In this document: piece by piece, positions 32,899-41,489 of the stretch | Numbering within the stretch: the first letter of the stretch is position 1 | How the letters are laid out: each line of letters starts with the position of its first letter | Assembly (NCBI GenBank): GCA_959608625.1 | Contig: CAUHQV010000017.1 | Location: 1-51,631, forward strand | Length of the DNA stretch: 51,631 bases | DNA from: an uncultured Flavobacteriales bacterium | GTDB taxonomy: Bacteria; Bacteroidota; Bacteroidia; Flavobacteriales; UBA1820 | Direction: 5' to 3' | The notes under the pieces: model-generated | The model's database searches: none | The model's input: the letters and a program-made list of their open reading frames with translations, nothing else | Told to the model about the DNA's origin: nothing | Program-made: the position numbers and the translations under genes

Positions 32899-34752
32899 TC
32901 AGAACGGGAACAGGAGCGGCAGTACGAATACCATGACGATACCCATGATGATCTGCAAAGGGAGCCCCACTTTGATATAGTCGGCGAACGTATACTGTCC
33001 TGCCGGCATCACCAAGGCGTTGGGCGGGGTGGAGAACGGCGAAGCGAAACACATGCTCGCTCCCACGCTCACCGCGAAAAGGAAAGGGTAAGGGCTTACG
33101 CCTATTTCAATGGCCGATGCCAGGGCGATAGGGGCCAACAGGACGGCTGTGGCGGTATTGCTGATGAACATCGTCATCAGGGACGTGGTGAAGTAAATAC
33201 CTGCCAAAAGCGCCAATGGGCCGTACTGGCCGAGTCCGTTGACCAGCGATCCGGATACCATTTCCGAGGCCCCGGTCTTTTCCAGCGCCAGGGAGACCGG
33301 AAGCATGGCGGCTATCAGCACCACGCTTTCCCAGTTGATCGTTTTATAGGCGGATTCCACGTTGCGGATACATCCTGTGAGAACCATCAGCACGGCCGCT
33401 ATCATCACCGCCGTGACGGGCGCAATCGGGATAAAGTCGAATACCATGCTGGCGATCATCAGCAGCATGATCGCGGCGGCCAGCGGGGCCTTGTAGTCCA
33501 AGGTAACTTTGGCGGCTTCGTCCAGCGGCTGGCCCATTACCACCCATTCGGACTGCGCGTCCGACAGGCGGGAAATATTGTCCCACGAGCCCTGTACCAA
33601 CAGTACGTCGCCCGAATGGATCTTGCGGTCTTTCAATCCGGAAAGGATGTATTCGTTACCGCGGCGGATACCCAGCACGTTCATGTCGTAATTATCCCGC
33701 AGCCCGGAGTCTTTTATAGGCTGGTTGATCAGGCTCGAAGTAGGCATGATGACGATCTCGGCGATACCGATATCGTAAAAATCGAGGCTGTTCACCGTTC
33801 CCGTGCCCTCCGGGGTATGGGTGTCCAGCATTTCCAGGCCGAAATCGTCGGCCAGGCGGCGCACGTTCCCAAAATCCCCCATTATATAGGCGATATCGCC
33901 GTCCTGCAGGATAGTATCGGCGGCCAGTTTCTGGCTGACGGACTTCAGGAAGCGGGATTGGGAAGACATTACCCGCCGCACCTCCAGTACGTTGAGGCCG
34001 TAACGGCTGCGCACGGTCATGTCGATCACGCTTTTGCCGGCGGCGGACGAATGGCGGCTTATTTTTACCCGGAACAGGTTGTTGGACAGCTGGTATTCGC
34101 TGGCAAGTTCTTCGAGCGATTTTCCGCCTTTTTTCTTTTTGTTGCCTCCGCCTTTTTTGGAAAGGAACAGCTTGCTCAGCGGGATCAGCACGACGATACC
34201 GACCACGATACAGATAGCGCCGATGGGTGCGAAAGAAAAGAACGAGAGGGGTTCGTATCCCGCGTTGGTTATCACGTCCTGGATCACCAAGTTGGGGGGC
34301 GTACCGATCAGGGTCAGCATACCGCCCATACTGCTGGCGAAAGCCAACGGCATCAGCAACCGGGAGGCGTTCATGCCCGAAGACATCGCGATACTCACCA
34401 CGATGGGGATCATCAGGGCGACGGTGCCTGTGTTGCTCACGAACGCGCCGATGGCGGCGGTGACGATCATGATGAGCAGGAACAGAAGAAGTTCGTTCCC
34501 TTTGGCCAGTTTGAGGATCTTTCCGCTGATGCGTTTGGCCAGCCCGGTTTGGAAGATGGCCCCTCCGACTACGAACAGGCCTATCATCATGATGACTATC
34601 GGATTGGAAAATCCGGTGAGGGCCTCTGCCGGGGTGAGGATCCCGAATACCACCAACAGCAGCAGGGCACATAGGGCCACCACGTCGGAGCGGATACGGC
34701 CGTTGACGAAAAATACGGCCGACAGGGCCAGTATAGCGAGGGTTATATACAT
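32899..34752 (-). CDS. SLC13-family (DASS) permease with two TrkA-C domains
   Basis: Inner-membrane sodium-coupled anion transporter, for sulfate or dicarboxylates. The 617-residue protein has two transport halves, each with an SNT-type ion-site motif: SNTGTVALMIP near residue 106 and SNTATAVLLAP near 540. Near each is a GTPPNLV / STPPNALVMP partner. Two cytosolic TrkA-C (RCK_C) regulatory domains lie between them (about 210-380), with a Lys/Gly-rich linker GGGNKKKKGGK. This matches the SLC13 group annotated as sulfate permeases of Bacteroidota. The -7 element is at 34803-34810. The substrate is unproven. Confidence 0.93.
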   Translation of the reverse strand: MYITLAILALSAVFFVNGRIRSDVVALCALLLLVVFGILTPAEALTGFSNPIVIMMIGLFVVGGAIFQTGLAKRISGKILKLAKGNELLLFLLIMIVTAAIGAFVSNTGTVALMIPIVVSIAMSSGMNASRLLMPLAFASSMGGMLTLIGTPPNLVIQDVITNAGYEPLSFFSFAPIGAICIVVGIVVLIPLSKLFLSKKGGGNKKKKGGKSLEELASEYQLSNNLFRVKISRHSSAAGKSVIDMTVRSRYGLNVLEVRRVMSSQSRFLKSVSQKLAADTILQDGDIAYIMGDFGNVRRLADDFGLEMLDTHTPEGTGTVNSLDFYDIGIAEIVIMPTSSLINQPIKDSGLRDNYDMNVLGIRRGNEYILSGLKDRKIHSGDVLLVQGSWDNISRLSDAQSEWVVMGQPLDEAAKVTLDYKAPLAAAIMLLMIASMVFDFIPIAPVTAVMIAAVLMVLTGCIRNVESAYKTINWESVVLIAAMLPVSLALEKTGASEMVSGSLVNGLGQYGPLALLAGIYFTTSLMTMFISNTATAVLLAPIALASAIEIGVSPYPFLFAVSVGASMCFASPFSTPPNALVMPAGQYTFADYIKVGLPLQIIMGIVMVFVLPLLFPF

Positions 34753-34802
34753 AATTTACGCGCAGTTTGGGTTAAAGGACTCGCTTTTCATACAAGGTGA
34801 GG

Positions 34803-34810
34803 CAAAGATA
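34803..34810 (-). promoter_or_regulatory. -7 element of SLC13 permease gene
   Basis: CAAAGATA on the plus strand is TATCTTTG on the minus strand. A CTTG (plus 34827) is 16 bases upstream, shorter than usual spacing. The leader would be about 45 bases. Confidence 0.45.
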
Positions 34811-34847
34811 CGAATGTTATGTAATGCAAGTGTTCCCCGAATGTTAT

Positions 34848-35864
34848 TCAATCCTTAAGAAGCAGGAATTCCATCGTGTCCTTTCCGTCCGCATAATCCT
34901 CCAGGGAAGGGCTTTGAGCATCGCCGAACGGCAGGTACCCCTCGCCTGTAACGCATTGCAGTTCATCATGGTGTTCTTCGATATACCGGTGTACGTCTTT
35001 TAGATTGGAATACCGCTGGTATCCTGCCACTCCCAACGGGGCGGCGAGGCCCTCCTGCGGAGCCAGAAGCAGCGGTCCGGTGTCGTAGATGCCTTCCGTA
35101 CCAGCCATCGCGAACATCGCCCGGCGGTAGTCGTAGTTATTGCGGTATTTAGTGTGGTCCATTACACCGGCGTATTTCTGTAAGGCCCGGGCCAGGCGCT
35201 CCAGGTCGAAATCTTCCGGGATGAAAATTTTAGAGACGCTGCGGCACCCCATGCCGAAATACAGCATCATGTCGTCTGCCAAACGGGATAAATCTTCGTC
35301 CGTAGTGTTTTCGCCGACCACGCCGATGCTGTAGCGCGAATGGCGCAGCAGAGCGGGGATATCCCGGAAATAGTATTCGAAATAGCGTTCCGTGTTGTCA
35401 CTTCCGGTCGCCACCACGGCATCGACACCTTGTCGGATGATATCGTGCGAAATACGGAGGTTATCCGACAGGGAAGGTTCTGCTTTCTGTAAAAAATCCG
35501 TAACGAACGAGATAAGCGCCGTATCGTCCTTCGACGGCTTTACCGTGGCGCGGTGACCGCTGAGGTATGCGCACAGGATGTCGTGCAAGCCCACCAACGG
35601 GATATTCCCGGCCAGTACCAGCAGCACCTCCTTTTTTTGTGACGCCAAGGGGTATCTTCCGATCCATCGGGCGATGTTCGGAGCGGTCAGGGCTTTTCCC
35701 CATTGGTGGGCAGCGTACAGGACGTTGTCCCGGGTGAACCAGGTGTTTTTTTGCCCGGCTTCTTCCATCGCCCGGCTGAAAAATTCGTTGTCCGGGGCAC
35801 TGCGGAACATTTCTCCGGCGCGGGCAACGGCCGCTATCGCTTTTTCGCGTTCCTGTAGGGTCAT
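34848..35864 (-). CDS. LuxC-type acyl-CoA reductase
   Basis: Predicted NADPH-dependent reductase of fatty acyl thioesters or acyl phosphates to aldehydes, in the aldehyde dehydrogenase superfamily. The 338-residue protein has the nucleotide-loop-like VLAGNIPLVGLHD, the SKDD and VATGSDNTERY segments, and the probable catalytic Cys207 in YFGMGCRSVSK. No luxABDE genes are present. Bacteroidota homologues lack an assigned role. The ATG overlaps the NUDIX stop by 4 bases (ATGA), so the two are translationally coupled. The product could make aldehydes for alcohol or plasmalogen-like lipids, but that is speculation. Confidence 0.85.
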   Translation of the reverse strand: MTLQEREKAIAAVARAGEMFRSAPDNEFFSRAMEEAGQKNTWFTRDNVLYAAHQWGKALTAPNIARWIGRYPLASQKKEVLLVLAGNIPLVGLHDILCAYLSGHRATVKPSKDDTALISFVTDFLQKAEPSLSDNLRISHDIIRQGVDAVVATGSDNTERYFEYYFRDIPALLRHSRYSIGVVGENTTDEDLSRLADDMMLYFGMGCRSVSKIFIPEDFDLERLARALQKYAGVMDHTKYRNNYDYRRAMFAMAGTEGIYDTGPLLLAPQEGLAAPLGVAGYQRYSNLKDVHRYIEEHHDELQCVTGEGYLPFGDAQSPSLEDYADGKDTMEFLLLKD

Positions 35865-36469
35865 TCTGTGTATTTTTCGAGGTAAAATTCCATTATTTCC
35901 CGGATATTGGGGTAGGTATCTTTCAGGGCTTGCCGGATTTCCCCCGCAGCCAACCAGCGGGCCACTTCGATTCCTTCTTCGGCTTGTGGAGCGGTGGATA
36001 GTTCATCCGTCGCCATGGCGTACCAGCGCGTGTGCTTGAGCGCCCACTTCCCATCGAGGATATAGGCATGGTGGGAGGTGTCGACGTACCCTTCTATTTC
36101 CAGATGGTCGAGGCCTGTTTCTTCCGATACTTCACGCAGGGCGTTCTGCCCGCCCGTTTCACCGGGTTCCTTCCATCCTTTGGGCAAATCCCAACGGCCC
36201 CACCGGCGTATCATCAGCACCTTGCCGGTACTTTTGTGGCGTACGATTCCGCCCGCAGCCTCTATGTGGCGGAAAAAACCGTCGAATATTTTTGCCAAAT
36301 CCTGCCCTGTAGTGGAAAAAAAAGCGATTTTTGCACTACCTTTGCCGTAGCAGTCCTCTATCAGCGCTTTTAGGCGATCCAGCGCCGGATCCGTCACGAC
36401 GGATATCCCGTCTGCCGGAAGCGACTGCGGAAATATAACGAGGTTGTTGTTGAAATAGATCTTATACAT
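35861..36469 (-). CDS. NUDIX hydrolase
   Basis: Cleaves nucleoside-diphosphate-linked or similar substrates. The full NUDIX box GWKEPGETGGQNALREVSEETGL (G-x5-E-x7-REVSEETGL) lies near residue 113-135, preceded by RRWGRWDLPKG, in an 8-oxo-dGTPase/ADPRase-like fold. The N-terminal 80 residues form an extra segment of unknown role. ATG 36469 gives 202 residues. The frame is open to 36556, but that would run across the pyrE start. It precedes the LuxC-like gene with a 4-base overlap and is divergent from pyrE by only 7 bases. Confidence 0.9.
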   Translation of the reverse strand: MYKIYFNNNLVIFPQSLPADGISVVTDPALDRLKALIEDCYGKGSAKIAFFSTTGQDLAKIFDGFFRHIEAAGGIVRHKSTGKVLMIRRWGRWDLPKGWKEPGETGGQNALREVSEETGLDHLEIEGYVDTSHHAYILDGKWALKHTRWYAMATDELSTAPQAEEGIEVARWLAAGEIRQALKDTYPNIREIMEFYLEKYTE

Positions 36470-36476
36470 AGATAAA

Positions 36477-37118
36477 ATGCTTAAAGACAAGGAAACGGCC
36501 GTCGCTACGGCGAAATACCTGCTGGATATCGAAGCGGTACGCCTGCAACCCGACAATTATTTCACGTGGGCCAGCGGTTGGCATTCGCCGATATATTGCG
36601 ACAACCGCCTGACGCTTTCGTATCCGCCTATCCGGACGTTCCTGGCCGAATCCCTGGCAAAGATAGTGCAAAACAGCGAAACCCGGCCCGATGTGATCGC
36701 CGGAGTGGCAACCGGTGCGATCGCCGTCGGTATGCTGGTGGCACAGGAGCTCGGGCTCCCGTTCGTATATGTACGGCCCGAACCCAAAAAGCACGGCCGG
36801 GGCAACCAGATCGAAGGCCGCCTGGAGGCCGTACAGAAAGTCGTAGTGATAGAAGACCTGATAAGCACCGGGGGCAGCAGCCTGGGTGCTGTGGAAGCTT
36901 TGCGGCAGGGTGGCGCCGAGGTGCTGTATATGGCCGCCATCATGACCTACGGGTTTGATGTGGCGCGGGAAAATTTTGAAAAGGCCGATGTAAAACTCAT
37001 TACATTGTGCGATTACGATACCCTGTTGGGGGAAGCCGCCCAAATGGGGTACGTCCGTCGGGACGACCTCGACCTGCTGGCCCGCTGGCGGGAAAATCCG
37101 TCCGAGTGGAAAAAATAA
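36477..37118 (+). CDS. pyrE: Orotate phosphoribosyltransferase
   Basis: Makes OMP from orotate and PRPP in pyrimidine synthesis. The 213-residue protein has the PRPP motif VVVIEDLISTGGSSL near residues 121-135, the N-terminal FTWASGWHSPIYCDNR substrate segment and the flexible-loop PKKHGRGNQIEG. The start ATG lies only 7 bases from the divergent NUDIX start, so the promoter must be inside the NUDIX reading frame or the transcript is nearly leaderless. An SRPBCC gene follows after 40 bases, a common pairing in Bacteroidota. Confidence 0.96.
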   Translation: MLKDKETAVATAKYLLDIEAVRLQPDNYFTWASGWHSPIYCDNRLTLSYPPIRTFLAESLAKIVQNSETRPDVIAGVATGAIAVGMLVAQELGLPFVYVRPEPKKHGRGNQIEGRLEAVQKVVVIEDLISTGGSSLGAVEALRQGGAEVLYMAAIMTYGFDVARENFEKADVKLITLCDYDTLLGEAAQMGYVRRDDLDLLARWRENPSEWKK

Positions 37119-37158
37119 AGGCAAGAGAACGATTAGAAACCTAAAAGGAATTGAAATT

Positions 37159-37560
37159 ATGAGACTGGAAAGCCCCGTAAGCGAAGTGAACAAACCGCAG
37201 GAGAAAGTCTATGCTGCGGTGAACGATGTCGATAAATACAAGGAATTCATGCCCGATGCGGTCAATTCGTTTAAAACCGGAGAGGATTTCGGTATGCCCT
37301 GGTTTGCGTTTACCATCGGGGGGATGCCGGAGATAAAATTGGTACGCAGCGTGGCCGAGCCTTATTCAAAAGTGGTCTTCGCTACGCCGATGGGGGCCAA
37401 GATATCTTTAGAAGTCCATATAGAGGCGCTGGCTGAAGACCGTTCTGCCGTAAAAGTGGCTATCGAAGCCGACGTAAACCCCATGCTCCGCATGATGGTG
37501 GAACGCCCCCTGCGTAAGTTCCTGGACGACATATCGGCCAAGATACGGGAAGTAAAATAA
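37159..37560 (+). CDS. SRPBCC-family (START-like) protein
   Basis: A small 133-residue protein with the helix-grip fold of polyketide cyclase/START-like proteins: an N-terminal strand MRLESPVSEVNKPQEKVYAAV, a helix in NDVDKYKEFMPD, beta strands with FAFTIGGMPEIKLVR, and a long C-terminal helix MMVERPLRKFLDDISAKI. These proteins bind hydrophobic ligands in a cavity. It is placed after pyrE as in many Bacteroidota genomes, but no link to pyrimidines is known to me. A terminator-like hairpin lies about 30 bases after the stop. Confidence 0.8.
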   Translation: MRLESPVSEVNKPQEKVYAAVNDVDKYKEFMPDAVNSFKTGEDFGMPWFAFTIGGMPEIKLVRSVAEPYSKVVFATPMGAKISLEVHIEALAEDRSAVKVAIEADVNPMLRMMVERPLRKFLDDISAKIREVK

Positions 37561-37589
37561 AAGCGGCAAGGGAGAGCCCCGGTATACAG

Positions 37590-37613
37590 GCCCGTACTTT
37601 CCGTACGGGCTTT
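37590..37613 (+). terminator. Terminator-like hairpin after SRPBCC gene
   Basis: A perfect 8-bp stem GCCCGTAC/GTACGGGC (37590-37597 / 37603-37610, TTTCC loop) followed by TTTGGTTTT. A 7-bp outer stem GCGGCAA/TTGCCGC (37563-37569 / 37618-37624) encloses it. Confidence 0.6.
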
Positions 37614-37655
37614 GGTTTTGCCGCCGGGAATATAGAAAACAACAAACAGGACTAA

Positions 37656-37874
37656 ATGTTCGGGAAATATCTGGCTGGTTACGGGCATGTGTGGATAGGG
37701 ATCGCCCTGGGCGCTTTGGGCGGGTTCCTGTACTGGAAATACGTGGGGTGTATCGATGGGACATGTCCGATTACGTCTTCCCCTGTATATAGTTCGCTGT
37801 GGGGTGCGGCGGTGATAGGCTTGTTGTTCGCCTCGGTTCGCCGGAAACCCCGCAAAAGCAAAGGCGAAGAATGA
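37656..37874 (+). CDS. Small membrane protein of DUF6132 type
   Basis: A 72-residue protein with two predicted membrane helices (about 13-30 and 45-60) joined by a loop with the motif GCIDGTCPITSSP (Cys32, Cys37). The C-terminus is basic (RRKPRKSKGEE). This CxxxxCPITS pattern is what I recall for DUF6132 proteins of Bacteroidota, whose function is unknown. Two nearby cysteines could form a disulfide or bind a metal. It lies 32 bases before the chromate-transporter pair and may be in the same transcript. Confidence 0.75.
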   Translation: MFGKYLAGYGHVWIGIALGALGGFLYWKYVGCIDGTCPITSSPVYSSLWGAAVIGLLFASVRRKPRKSKGEE

Positions 37875-37905
37875 TTTTGTGCAAAAACGGCAATGATATA
37901 GAAGG

Positions 37906-38460
37906 ATGTTGTACCTGACACTTTTTTTGACTTTCGTAAAGATCGGTATGTTCACTATCGGCGGCGGATATGCCATGATACCCTTGATCGAACGGGAAAT
38001 AACCCGCCACGGTTGGATGACCCAAAAGGATTTCGTCGAACTGATGGCTGTCTCCCAATCCCTGCCGGGCGTGTTCGCGGTCAATATTTCCATATTCGTG
38101 GGATACCGGCTCCGCAAATTCTGGGGCAGTTTCTTTTGCGCGATGGGGACCATCCTGCCCTCGTTCGTCATCATGCTGGCTATAGCCATATTCTTCCAGG
38201 CGTTCCAGGATAATGTATGGGTAGTAAAGGCCTTCGACGGGATACGCCCGGCCGTGGTGGCCCTGATCGTGATACCGTGTATCAACGCTGCCCGGACGAT
38301 AGGCTTGCGGGGGCTGCAATGGTTTATTCCGGCGGGAGGGGCGCTGCTCATCTGGAAAGCCGGGGTATCACCCATATGGATCGTGCTGGCCGGGATAGCG
38401 GGAGGCATGGCGTATACTTTGTGGCTGAAGGACAAACTTAAAACCGGGGAAGAACGATGA
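37906..38460 (+). CDS. Chromate transporter family protein, first half (split CHR)
   Basis: A hydrophobic 184-residue protein of about five helices. The CHR family motif FVKIGMFTIGGGYAMIPLIERE is at the N-terminus, with MAVSQSLPGVFAVNISIFVGYRL after it. Short-chain CHR proteins work in pairs, one for each half of the long-chain chromate/sulfate exporter. The next gene overlaps by 4 bases (ATGA), so stoichiometric coupling is likely. Real substrates of Bacteroidota members are unproven; the family name may not reflect chromate use. Confidence 0.92.
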   Translation: MLYLTLFLTFVKIGMFTIGGGYAMIPLIEREITRHGWMTQKDFVELMAVSQSLPGVFAVNISIFVGYRLRKFWGSFFCAMGTILPSFVIMLAIAIFFQAFQDNVWVVKAFDGIRPAVVALIVIPCINAARTIGLRGLQWFIPAGGALLIWKAGVSPIWIVLAGIAGGMAYTLWLKDKLKTGEER

Positions 38461-38981
38461 TCTATCTGCAATTACTATACGTATATTTGAAAATAGGGCT
38501 TTTCGGCTTCGGAGGGGGGTATGCCATGCTGTCCCTCATCCAGCATGAAGTGGTAGACCGTTACCAGTGGCTGACCCTGAAAGAGTTCACCGACCTGGTG
38601 GCGATTTCGCAGATGACGCCCGGGCCTATCGGGATCAACAGCGCGACGTATATCGGTTATACGGTCACGGGCAGCGTATGGGGCTCGGTGGTGGCGACGG
38701 TAGCCGTGTGCCTGCCTTCGTTCGTACTCGTACTGACTATATCCTATTTCTTTGCCCGGTTCCGTGCCAATAAATACGTGAAAGCGGCGTTTTCCGGCCT
38801 GCTGCCGGTGTCCGTGGGACTGATAGCCGCAGCAGCCCTGCTGTTGATGAACAAGGAAAATTTTATCGATTATAAGAGTCTTCTCATCTTTGCGGCGGCG
38901 TTCCTGCTGACGTGGAAATTCCGGGTGCATCCTATTCTGATGATATGCCTGGCCGGGGTGGCGGGGATATTGCTCTACTGA
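38457..38981 (+). CDS. Chromate transporter family protein, second half (split CHR)
   Basis: A 174-residue membrane protein with the matching CHR motif LKIGLFGFGGGYAMLSLIQHEV near residue 11 and AISQMTPGPIGINSATYIGY. It is homologous to the previous gene, as expected for a duplicated pair. It starts inside the previous stop codon (ATGA at 38457-38460). No chrB regulator is nearby. The next feature is a 190-base gap and a bidirectional terminator. Confidence 0.92.
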   Translation: MIYLQLLYVYLKIGLFGFGGGYAMLSLIQHEVVDRYQWLTLKEFTDLVAISQMTPGPIGINSATYIGYTVTGSVWGSVVATVAVCLPSFVLVLTISYFFARFRANKYVKAAFSGLLPVSVGLIAAAALLLMNKENFIDYKSLLIFAAAFLLTWKFRVHPILMICLAGVAGILLY

Positions 38982-39171
38982 TCTTTTCCGGGGCTTCCTT
39001 TTCGGAAGAAGTCCGAATTTACCCGATAGACCGGAGTAATTCCGGAGGTAATCTACGCGTCCTGGCTTTTGGGATAGCCGGATGTAAGGCTCGGTGAATC
39101 GCTTAGATAGAAAAACGTAAAGGATATCGGAGGGCCATAAACCGGGGTTGAAGATCGGATTTTAAAAATGC
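38982..39171. other. Non-coding gap after chromate transporter pair
   Basis: No coding frame or known RNA is recognised. Two short stem-loops are visible, CTTCC/GGAAG and CCGGA/TCCGG, near 38994-39050. It ends at the terminator 39172-39204. Confidence 0.4.
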
Positions 39172-39204
39172 AAAAAGGCGCAGTCGGAAGACTGCGCCTT
39201 TTTT
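39172..39204. terminator. Bidirectional terminator between CHR pair and S46 peptidase
   Basis: A perfect 14-bp stem (39172-39185 / 39190-39203, GGAA loop) flanked by A-runs and T-runs on both sides, so it can act on both strands. The core is GGCGCAGTC/GACTGCGCC. Confidence 0.85.
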
Positions 39205-39230
39205 ACAGCGTCGATAGCTCTAAAATATTG

Positions 39231-41459
39231 TTATGATCTTTTGGCTTTCTTTGCTTTTTGGGCCTTCGAGGCTTTCACCTTTTCCGGTTTTTCGCTTTTG
39301 GCGGCTTTGATCTTCGTATCCTGGGGAACGTTGACCAGGGTAAGCTCGTCCATGATATTCTTGGCGCCCATGAACTTGTCGATCACGAACATCACATAAC
39401 GGATGTCCACGCTGATGGTGCGCTGGAGGTTCGGCTCGAACTCGATATCGCCGCTCATGGCCTCCCAGTTGCCGTCGAATGCGATACCGATCAGTTCGCC
39501 GCGGCCGTTGATCACCGGGGAACCGGAGTTACCGCCCGTGATATCGAGGTTGGACAGGAAGCAAGTGATCAGCTGGCCCTTTGAATTGGCGTACTGGCCA
39601 TAGTCGCGGGCCGCGTTGAGGTCGAGCAGTTTCTGCGGCACGTCGAATTCGATGTCGCCTTTCTTGTATTTCTGGGCTACACCGTCCAGGGTGGTTTCGT
39701 AATGGTAGGTCACACCGTCCTTCGGATCGTAAGGAAGGATATTTCCGTAGGTGACACGCATCGTGAAGTTGGCGTCCGGATAGAATACTTTGCGTCCTTC
39801 GTAGGCTTTGAGCAGGGCTGCATGGAACAAGCGGTCGGCCCGGTTGAATTCGTTGCGTATTTGGGAGGTCTCCTTGTTCAGTTTGACGTACTGCTCGTAG
39901 TACGACTGGAATACCTTGATCAGGATATCGTCTTTCAGCTTTTCAGGAGCGTCTTTGGCCATTTTCTGGAATTCCGCCGGCGTGAAGACCACCGATTTTT
40001 CCATTTCCTTCTTCAGGGCTTCTACGCTTCCGGCCTTCTTTATAGCCGCCTTAAGCGTATCGGGGAGCAGTTCTGCCGGTACTTTCTTGACGATGTGTTC
40101 CATCAGGTCGACAGCCAGTTTCTTTTCCAGTCCGATATCGATGCGTTCGTAAGATTTGGTGATATTCTCAATCAATCGTTCGCGGGGTTTTTCCGGAAAG
40201 GTAGGATTGTTGAGCGTGCTGGCTACCAGGCGGCCGAAGTTCCCTATCTGCGATCCGGACAAACCGGCCTGGAGCAGGTATTGGATAGCGGCCGTAGAAG
40301 CGGCGGTCTGGGCATAGAAGTCCTGCATCGTATCGAATATGGTACCGTACACGGCTTTGCGAGCCTGGTCGCCGTTGATCCATTTGCCTACTTCGGCTTC
40401 TATTTCGCGTTTCTTCTGGGCGGTTTTGTTTTTGGTCAGCGCGCCGATCATTCCGATTCGGTTTTTCCAATAGTTGGAAGTCGAAGCGAAAGACGAGGCG
40501 TAGTTCAGGCGCACCGTATCGTTGGCGGCCATCGCTTCGCGCATGATTTGCAATTTGGCGTCGCGGGCATCCACAAAAGCCGGGTATTCGGTGTTCACCA
40601 GGAAATCGATACCCCACGAGGTCAGGTAACGCTGCGTAGTGCCAGGATAACCCATGATGAAGCAGAAGTCGCCTTCTTTCTTGTCGCCGATGTTGATGTT
40701 GAAATGTTCTTTCGGCTTGTAAGGCACGTTATCGGCGGAATAGTCGGCCGGGTTGTTGTCCTTGTCGGCATAGATGCGGAACATCGAGAAGTCGCCCGTA
40801 TGGCGGGGCCACATCCAGTTGTCGGTCTCTCCGCCGAATTTACCGATCGACTGGGGAGGGGTGCAGACCAGGCGGATATCCTTGTATTCCTGGTATACGA
40901 ACAGGTAATATTCGTTGCCTTTGTAGAAGCTCTTCACTTCCGCACGGTATTTTCCTTCTTCGGAAGCCTGTTTTTCGATCTCTTTGGCGACTTTTTCGAT
41001 AGCGTCATACCGTTCATCCTCCGTCATATTGGGCGTAATGGCTTCCTGTACGCGGTTGGTCACATCCTCCATGCGTACGAAGAAAGTAACGACAAGGCCT
41101 TTGGCGGGCAGTTCCTTGTCCATCGAGGGAGCATAGTACCCGTCGCGCAGGTAATCGTGTTCCGGGGTCGACAGGTCGGCGATCGCGCCGAACCCGCAGT
41201 GGTGGTTGGTCAGCACCAGCCCGTTGGCCGAAACCATCTCGGAGGTACATCCGCCGCCGAAAATAGGCACGGCATCCTTGAGCGAGGAATGGTTGATGCT
41301 GTATATTTCGTCCGGGGTGAGCTGCAGGCCATGTTTTTGCATGTCTACGTAATTCAGGCGTTTTATGAACACCGGCAGCCACATTCCCTCGTCGGCCTTT
41401 GCCTGGCCGGGAAGAAGGATAGCGGCAGCGAGAATGATTGAAAGGAAGAGTTTTCTCAT
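39231..41459 (-). CDS. S46 family dipeptidyl-peptidase (DPP7/DPP11 type)
   Basis: Periplasmic or surface serine exopeptidase releasing dipeptides from oligopeptide N-termini. From ATG 41459 the 742-residue protein has a signal peptide MRKLFLSIILAAAILLPGQAKA, cleaved near residue 22. The catalytic triad is His in LTNHHCGF, Asp in the NWMWPRHTGDF region, and Ser in TGGNSGSPVINGRG. The FDGNWEAMSGD stretch has Gly where DPP11 enzymes are reported to use Arg for Asp/Glu preference, so a DPP7-like preference for hydrophobic P1 is more likely. Unusually, the last 27 residues form a basic tail (11 Lys, 1 Arg). The -7 element at 41490-41497 supports start 41459 over an in-frame start at 41492. Confidence 0.94.
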   Translation of the reverse strand: MRKLFLSIILAAAILLPGQAKADEGMWLPVFIKRLNYVDMQKHGLQLTPDEIYSINHSSLKDAVPIFGGGCTSEMVSANGLVLTNHHCGFGAIADLSTPEHDYLRDGYYAPSMDKELPAKGLVVTFFVRMEDVTNRVQEAITPNMTEDERYDAIEKVAKEIEKQASEEGKYRAEVKSFYKGNEYYLFVYQEYKDIRLVCTPPQSIGKFGGETDNWMWPRHTGDFSMFRIYADKDNNPADYSADNVPYKPKEHFNINIGDKKEGDFCFIMGYPGTTQRYLTSWGIDFLVNTEYPAFVDARDAKLQIMREAMAANDTVRLNYASSFASTSNYWKNRIGMIGALTKNKTAQKKREIEAEVGKWINGDQARKAVYGTIFDTMQDFYAQTAASTAAIQYLLQAGLSGSQIGNFGRLVASTLNNPTFPEKPRERLIENITKSYERIDIGLEKKLAVDLMEHIVKKVPAELLPDTLKAAIKKAGSVEALKKEMEKSVVFTPAEFQKMAKDAPEKLKDDILIKVFQSYYEQYVKLNKETSQIRNEFNRADRLFHAALLKAYEGRKVFYPDANFTMRVTYGNILPYDPKDGVTYHYETTLDGVAQKYKKGDIEFDVPQKLLDLNAARDYGQYANSKGQLITCFLSNLDITGGNSGSPVINGRGELIGIAFDGNWEAMSGDIEFEPNLQRTISVDIRYVMFVIDKFMGAKNIMDELTLVNVPQDTKIKAAKSEKPEKVKASKAQKAKKAKRS

Positions 41460-41489
41460 TGCTTTGATTTTATGTGATTTTCCAGAAGG

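Noticed and set aside
39702..41441. A 579-codon plus-strand open frame opposite the S46 peptidase
   Set aside because: Antisense shadow; the S46 gene has a full triad, signal peptide and promoter.
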